Assembly: GCA_028565635.1 (NCBI GenBank) | Contig: JAOXYB010099159.1 | Coordinates: forward strand, 1-38,697 | Length of the DNA stretch: 38,697 nt | Origin: Phoronis ovalis | Taxonomy: Eukaryota; Phoronida; Phoronidae | Direction: 5' to 3' | In this document: positions 23,001-32,000 of the stretch, piece after piece | Layout of the letters: each line of letters opens with the position of its first letter | Position numbering within the stretch: the first letter of the stretch is position 1 | The notes under the pieces: model-generated | Told to the model about the DNA's origin: nothing | Seen by the model: only the letters and a program-made list of their open reading frames with translations | Databases searched by the model: none | Position numbers and translations under genes: made by a program

Positions 23001-26000
23001 ACCACAGTCAGCTTGCAAATGCAGAAACAGAGTGTAAGTAAAAATATCATCTTATAGCCCTGATACTCAAATGTCAAGTCAAAGTTGTTGTGCTTCGCTC
23101 CATGCATTCTTTAGGACTGTGCTAAAAACAGAATCAGTAATCAGCTACGAAACCTTACGTTGATTTTGTCGACTCTATGGTTCCTTGTAAGTGAAATATA
23201 AATATGGCGAATTTAATAAAGACCCAAATTTTTATCATGATTTCACTTGCAACATTTATGAGAGTATTTATGTAGCTTTCTGTTTGTGGCATGTTGTTGA
23301 GTCTTTCTTTGAATTGTCTGTCTTATAGGTGTTAGAAAAGGAAATGGAAATTAAAAAGAAGAGGGTAGATGAATTAGAATGCATGGCTGCTGGAATACGG
23401 GAAAAAGATCCCGATAAACATGAACAGATTGAAGCTAAGAAAGCAATTGTACAAGAAAGGTATGACATGGTTGTTTAATGAAAGCATGCACAATATACTT
23501 TTCCTAACTGAATTGCACTACTGTAGATAGATTGTGTATTTATAGGTTGATTAGTTGCAAAAAGAATCGGTATGCAACTACTCACTAGATTGGTTTCTGT
23601 ACATGATTGTTTGAATGTTGTTGTGGCATTGTGAAATATGACTTTTATTCTTTTGCTGGCATTTAAGAGGAAAGTGTCCGATTTGAATTTACATTGTGAC
23701 TTTGTGCTTACAGATTAGCGCAGCTTCAAGCCCCCATGGAAGCTCGTCGGCTCGAGTTAGAGAAAGCCAAGCGTGTACATCAGTTGTTGCGTGACATTGA
23801 AGATGAAAAACTTTGGATAGAAGAAAAAATGCCCCTAGCTACTTCACCAGAATATGGCAACAGTTTACAGAGTGTTCAACAATTACAAAAGAAAAATCAG
23901 GTAGATTCTCTACTACTGTTATTAAATTTCGAAAGTACAAAACAGCAGAAATGTTGGTCTATTAATTAAAAACTGATTTTCAACCATAGTCAGTAAAGGA
24001 ATCTGAACAGCACAATATAATTAATTCATTTATGTGATAAAGAAACTATTTTGATTTGATTGTAGCTTTGTGGTAAAGTGTAAATGAGACCAATCCAGAA
24101 TGTTATATATTTATTCGGTGGTTTTGGAGAGAAGTTTAATTTTTTTACTGCTTAATTTACTATGTACCCAATATTGATGTATTGTTCTCGTTGGCAAGAA
24201 ACAGTGACATGACGTTCCTGAGCTCACTGTAATAAGCCCGTCCTGAAAATATTTTTTGTTGAGTTCCATGTACTAAGTAATATTTTGTTGCAGTCGCTTA
24301 GAACAGAAATCGATAACCACGAAACCCATATCAATGAATTATGCGATGACAGTCAACAGATGATAGATGAAGGTCATCCACAATCACAAGAATTCCAAAC
24401 ACAGACTGATGATCTTTTGGCAAGATGGGATAACCTTAAGGATGCGACAAATCAGCGTAAGAATAGGCTTGAACTCTCACAGATTGCTCAACAGGTAATT
24501 ATAAGGATGGACTTGTATGCAAATTATTATATTTGACTTTATTCTGGGCATTGTTATGTTCAGTTAATGTACTGCATTTGACTTTATTCTGGGCATTGTT
24601 ATGTAGAGTTACATGTACTGTATTTGACTTTATTCTGGGCATTNNNNNNNNNNNNNNNNNNNNNNNNNNNNNNNNNNNNNNNNNNNNNNNNNNNNNNNNN
24701 NNNNNNNNNNNNNNNNNNNNNNNNNNNNNNNNNNNNNNNNNNNTACTGCATTTGACTTTATTCTGGGCATTGTTATGTAGAGTTACATGTACTGTATTTG
24801 ACTTTATTCTGGGCATTGTTGTGTTCAGTTACATGTACTGCATTTGACTTTATTCTGGGCATTGTTATGTAGAGTTACATGTACTGTATTTGACTTTATT
24901 CTGGGCATTGTTATGTTCAGTTACATGTACTGCATTTGACTTTATTCTGGGCATTGTTATGTAGAGTTACATGTACTGTATTTGACACATTGTTACCATT
25001 TATAGTGATCACCCATTATCTAAAGTGAAGGAGAAACCCGTGTTTCAGAATATCTAAGTTGAACTACAGAGGATGAAGAGTATCTAGTTATAAACTGTGT
25101 AAACAAACTGCAAGGACAGGGTATATCTTTGTATATTTTTGTTTACTTGAGGAGCACAAGAAATTTTCAGTGAAAAACTTCAAACATTTAGATTGTAGTG
25201 GGTATGATGGTAGATTATTACTTGAAGGGTGATAAACTGAATGTTTATTTTTTGTAGTACTTTTTCGATGCTGCTGAGGCAGAGGCTTGGATGGGAGAAC
25301 AAGAATTATACATGATTTCTGAAGATCGTGCTAAGGATGAGAATGGAGCCAGTAACATGCTAAAGAAGCACCAGTTATTAGAAAAAACAGTAGAAAATTA
25401 TGCTGAAACTGTGAGACAGCTTGGTGATCGTGCTGGAAAACTTATTGATGATAACCATCCAGACAGGTAATATGAAATTTTAGAATCCGTTTCTGTTTTG
25501 ATCTTATCATTAGAAAGTAGATATTTTGATATGCAAATGTATATGAAAAGATGTCACTATTTCTTTGTATCTTTATGTCACCTGTTAACCCTATTTTGAT
25601 TTTTCAGTGACCAAATTGCCCGTCGCCAGGCACAGGTAGATAAACTTTATGCTAGCTTGAAAGATTTATCACGAGAGAGGCGTGATAAACTTGACGAGCA
25701 CCTAAAACTGTACATGCTCAATCGGGAAGTCGACGACCTTGAACAATGGATCGCAGAAAGGGAAGTGGTAGCTGGTTCACATGAACTTGGACAAGACTAT
25801 GAACATGTTACGGTATGTTAAGTTATTATTAACTTTGATGTAATGTGAGAAGTAAATGTTATCTTAATACATTTGTATGCAGGTATGATTCTGTAAACAA
25901 GCAAGGTGCTGAAATAGGTAAATGTATTCTAGGTCTGTTTAATGTTTGCTTAATTGCTTTATGAAAACTAAACAGATTTGTACAATGTATGGTTATCTTA

Positions 26001-29000
26001 GATCCTTAAGCTTTCAATATTATCACCCAGTTGGAATATATATACAGATATTGAAAACTGCGCAGTCCACTTTTGGTTTTAAGAAAACTAAGGTCTTTTT
26101 TTCAATATACAGTTATTTTTTTTTGTAAATTTAGATGTTATGTGAACGATTCAAAGAATTTGCTCGTGAAACTGAAAGTATTGGCCAAGAAAGAGTAGCA
26201 GCTGTAAACGACATCTGTGACCAGCTTATAGCAGCAGGACATTCAGATGCGGCCACTATTGCTGAATGGAAAGACGGTTTAAATGAAGCTTGGGCGGACC
26301 TGTTAGAATTAATTGATACTAGGACACAACACTTACAAGCATCTTGGAATCTGTGGAAGTTCTTCCATGATTGCAAAGAAACCTTGGAGAGGATACTGGT
26401 ATATATAACCTTTGCTGCATATTAATTAGTCTAAACCTTATTGTCCCGTGTTGGACAATTGAAAATACAAATTAAATATAAGCATATGTTACTTATTATA
26501 TGGAAGATTTCTATAGATGTTTTGTAAGCAATAAGCTGAATTGATTGAAAATGTCTGCAATGGTATCATCTCTTATAATACTTTTTATAGTGTAAACTAA
26601 AGTTTAGCATTTTGAAAACAGTATGTAACTTGACATATCAGTGTCTGCAGTGTGTTCTGTTATTTCAAAGTATTGTTTAGCACTTATCAGTTTCATTGAA
26701 TAAAAGGCAATTGTTTGTTTTTGTGTAGGAAAAACAAAATTCCTTGCCTGACGAGTTAGGTCGTGATGCACAAAGTGTAGCAGCATTACAAAGAAAACAT
26801 GCCAACTTTGAAAACGATTTACTGAACCTGGGGACGCAAGTACAGGCCGTCCAGGAAGAAGCTGCACAACTCATGGCAGCATATGCCGGTGAAAAACAGA
26901 GGGATATTAAAGTACGTTTAGCAAAAATTACTAGCGATGTTTAGACACAATTGTACATACAGTCTCTGTGAAACAACAGCAAGTAGAGTATTTGTAGTAT
27001 TTGTATTTATCATTTTAAACGTTGAGCTGATTGAAAATTGTGTTTTTATATGTGGTGTGCAAATACTTGTATATTCATAATTTGTTGCATGTTTTTAATC
27101 TTACTCATCTCTTTATTGTAGGACCGCGAAATGGAAGTAGTTAATGCATGGCGCAATCTTCAAATCCTTGTAGAAGCCCGTAAGAACAAACTGGCAGACA
27201 CTAATGATTTGTATCGTTTCTTTAACATGGTGCTTGACTTAAGTCTATGGATGGATGACATCGTTCGACAAATGAATACTCAAGAAAAACCTAGGTAATA
27301 TTACAACACTTTACGGATTTGTTTTACTTACTTAATAGCATTATTTGCCATGCAACTGTATATTTATATTGTTGAGACCTAAATTGGTATTCTCATGATA
27401 AGAAAGCAACTTCATTCATTTCATATATTGTTCACTTTGTGTGATATCTTCCAGGGATGTTTCTGGTGTCGAATTACTTATGAACAATGTTCAAGGTTTG
27501 AAGGCAGAAATTGATGCTCGTGATGAGAATTTCACAATCTGTATAAATTTGGGCAAAGACTTGTTAGGAAGAAGGCACTATAGAAGTGAAGAGGTAATCT
27601 TACTTGTACTGCAAGAAACATTCCGAAACATAAACTGCTTTCTCTTCTAGATCGTACCTACTGCCTTACTGCTCTTTTGTGTGTTAAGTAGGATGTTAAT
27701 TGTAAATATGTATTACTTTTCCTAAAATTCTAGCATTAGCTTTGCATTTTTGATTCAAAATTCAGTTCGATGTTACAACAGACATAAAAAAAATTCCAGC
27801 CGTGTTTAGTACATATGTTACAGCCGTGTTTAGTACATATGTTTCTTGAACTGTAATTGTTTATTTTCTTGATGAGTAACTTTAATTTCCAGGTGCGGGA
27901 GAAACTTATAGAGTTAACAACTCGCCGTGGTAGTATGATGGAGCAATGGGCTCAACGATGGGATGAACTTCTGCTTAGTAAGAAACTTACTTTCATCTGT
28001 TTGTTTAACAGTCATAATCAGGCTTTTTCTTGTGTTTTATGATATTGTAAAGGCTGCATACTCATTATGTACCCTTTGTATAATAAACTCTTATATATAT
28101 AGTTAAGTTTATAAATGTGTTTACCCCAAAGACTATGCACTTCATGTTGTACATAGGAAAAGCAAAATTCTTTAATACCACTATTTTTATATCAGTACTG
28201 TCAGTCAATTCAGAAATTCTTGTTTTAGTGCTTGAGGTTTACCAGTTTGCCCGTGATGCAGCTGTTGCAGAAGCTTGGTTGTTTGGACAAGAGCCATATC
28301 TTATGAATCAAGATCTAGGGGTACTTTTTTAATTGATCCATAACTATCACTAAGTTACTTAAACTTGAATAGTATGATGTTGTCATTAGGATTGAAAATT
28401 AAGATAGTTTACTATGGTTCCCAAATTTCTAGAGAGTTGATTAGAGGCTATGTTTTAGTGACATTGGTATTTTACTATCAAAGGTTGGGGGCTTTTGAGG
28501 TTGGATTCTCCAACTACATTGCATGTCAGTTTGGATGCACACTAGTGAATACACTCCATTTTTGATTAAGAATATCCCTCTTATTTACATACAGGAAAAC
28601 CTTGATGCCGTCGATAACCTTATCAAGAAGCATGAAGCTTTTGAGAAATCAGCTCAAGCGCAAGAGGAACGTTTTGCAGCCCTTGAGAGACTCACAACAG
28701 TAAGTAAATGGTCATATTTGCTGAAGGTTTCTACTTATGTTAACTGAAAAAATCTGGTATTTACATGGTCACAAATCAGATTTTCAGTCTTTTTTGGAAC
28801 TGATCAAAGACATTTAAAATATATGATCTTCCTATTTCACTTTTATTTTGTGCTGATAATAATGTTACAAGGAATTTTTAGTTTCTTCTGTTCTGTGCCA
28901 TAGTTTATGCAAAGTAAGAATATGTTTCCATTTCTTAAAAAAGCTGGAAATTAAAGAGGAGGAACGCAGACGAAAACGGGAACAAGGCATTCCTGCAGAT

Positions 29001-32000
29001 TCCCCTCCACATCATAGGGATGTTAAGTTTGAACAACTTTTAGTAGAAGCCTTACAGGCTGGTGAAAGAGCTGAGGTGATTTCTGTGTTAGGTGAAGGCA
29101 CAACCTAGCAGATCCAAACAGTGGGGCCAAGGGCAAAACTACTAACATTAGTCATTCAAATATTTTTATTATTGTGCGGAATTGGAACACAGTTTGGCTT
29201 CATACTGGGATCCCGTTCTTCTACTTACATTTGATGTTATTTCCAATTATATTGGATACGAATTTTGAATTATTGTAGCTTACAGCTTTGCAGTCTTTAA
29301 CAAAGAGGTGTGTCTTTTCCCAGTGGGTGCAACATTTTAACATTGGCAGCTGCTGTGTTGTGGTGCTGGTCATAACTCTTTAAGCTTTTTGCTGTTAAAA
29401 TAAATTTGATACAGATTTGAATCTTAACACTGACTATTATGAATTGATTTAATGACTAATCGAATTTGATTCATAATATACACTATTTCTTGTAATTTTG
29501 TAAACTAACAGCATTTTCACCATTCAATATCCTTAATGAACTTTTGCCCAATTTAACTTCTTAATGGTAGGTCTGAATTGCTATTTAACTTACTGTAATT
29601 AAAAGAGAATGTGAACACTGACTTTGATCATTGTAGTTCGAGTTACGACAACAACAGAAAGCCCAGGAGGAGGATTACAAACTACAACATCCAGAAGCTG
29701 TGGAGAAAGTACAGCTGTCAGCAAGACAGAAGGCAGAAATGGAATTTGCGCCGCTACGTGAAGAAAGGTATGTAAATGTTTTGAGGTTGCAAACTGTGAT
29801 CAAGTCACACTGTGGTTTATCTTTATCTGAAAAAATAAACGACTTTGTCTTTGCTGCTTTTCATGATTTTACTAGAGAATGGATATTTTGTTTCAGGCCA
29901 CAAGAAATTGTTGAAGCAGTCCAGCAGGAGCCCGTAGAAGCAGACGTTGGTAGTGCAGATAGTCAGGTTGTTATTAATGGTGAAAAAGAAACATATGAAG
30001 AGAAGGAGGTTGAAGAAGGTGAGACTGCATGCTTGTCATCTATGTGTTATTATTATCTAGTGCAGTATTGGCAACAAGCATGTGTGAACAGGGGTGTAGA
30101 TGTTTATCCAATTCTATTCTTCTACACCCTGGTGCAGGAAAGTATTTGTATATCCTTAATTCTGTCTTGGTTGTAATAATAACCAGCAGTCTTGTACTGT
30201 TCTGACATTTTCGTTGTACTTAAACTAACAGACAATATCAGCTTTGTGTTTCCAGTTATTGCATATTCAAAAGTAGACACTTTACAGTTACATCTGTGTT
30301 AAAAGTGATGTTATTTGTTTTTGAAGATATAGAATGTTCTGTTTTTGTGTGTCTTGTGTGCAGTCCATTTGATCCAAACTCTATCTGACATATCTGGTTG
30401 AAGAATTTTCTAGCATAGCCTAACTGCAGCAGCTGAAATCAACCACAGCCTAATTCTAGCTAGTTCCGTCTCAGATCTCATGATACAAAGCACTGTAGCA
30501 GATAACTATGCTTACATGATGGTGTTAGGAGAAATGCAGTGCTCGCTTAGACTAGAATAATACAAAGGTTTGGTATTTAATCTGTAAACAGATTAGTCTG
30601 CTTGTTTTGTATGAATGGACATACTAAGTGAGGCCTAGGAGGGATGGAAAGTGAATACGCTGCTAGCCAAATAAATGTCTGAACATTTCTGTCTTCTATG
30701 AACCTCGTTAATAGCACATTGTTAACTGCACAATGCAAGATCAATCTCATAACCACATGATCAAGTGTTCATGCACGTTGAGATAATAGAAACCCACAAA
30801 AAATGAACACATTTTCATGGAATTTCTTTTTGCACTCCTGTTCTTTGAAAACACATTACTTCCTACCTTATTGTGATCACAGCACAGTACACTAAAAACA
30901 TCATGATAGCATCCACCTGTTGGCATGAAATTTGATGAAATCTTACAATATTTACTACAATTCTAATTGTTAACCTGTCCTTCAGGTGAACCACATAAAA
31001 AGTTAATACCAGTCTTTATAAAAGGATTAACCCGGACACCATCACCATCACCAGGTACCACATTCAGTGCATGGTTAACTGTTATCTTCACTCACAAATA
31101 TAAATAGTGAAGCGTTCCATATGAAATGTGATCATAAATAAAAGTGATATTAAGGGAGTTATTTTTTGGGAGTAAATCAATATCCTGCTTACTGGGTGGG
31201 GTATTTAGCTAATGGATATGCTTGCAGTTTTGTGGTTCAGGTGCAGTATGCTTAGAACCTTCCCACGCTTTATCTAATGGCTTTGCAGGTGGAGTATATG
31301 TAAGCTTAGCAACCCTTCCATGTGTACATTTGTTTAGTCTTTCCGAAGCATTTTGTAACAGAGCTCTGCGTGCTTTTTCCATGGCATGTCAAAGTTGTAA
31401 ACTTTAAGCTTTGTTACATCTTCCTTTACCCTACTCTAGTCTCGTTTTGTGTTATTACAAACTCTATGTCAGTATTCTGATTTCTCTCAGAAGTTACACC
31501 AGTAATTCCTCAGCAAATCAGTGAAACTAAAACAGTCCCACCTCCTGAACAGAAGGAGATTCCAACTAAAGAAGCTGAGAAGCAAAGTAAGTCAATGTTT
31601 AAAAAAATACTTGGTAGTGTTTTCATCTGTTATATCTAGAAAACGTAGAGGACTGACGATGCTAATATTGCACTGATTAGTTTGATAAGTTAAAATAATA
31701 ATTTTCTGTCATCCATTAGACCTGAAAAGATAATCTGAAAACGCTACCATGTACGAGTTAGTTATTTGGTCATAAAGCCAAATTTTTAAAAGTCCTCATA
31801 ATGCTGCAATTTTCTTTACTATAACGTTTAGTCTAACTTTGCATGTTATTTTCCAAAATCTTGTTTTTTAATTATTATTTTACTAAAAACTTTTCCACCT
31901 ATTGTTTGTTTTGCAATGTGATGTGTTTGATGGAAGTAAATTACACAGTGTATCACTTCATTGGAATAAGCTCACATGCGTTACAGACATGTGGGGAAAT

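Noticed and set aside
24499-24847. ORFs on both strands through the N gap
   Set aside because: They are translations of the minisatellite and placeholder N.
30364-30396. 33-nt phase 1-1 segment in intron 38 with a good acceptor
   Set aside because: The donor GTTGAA is far from consensus; support is too weak.
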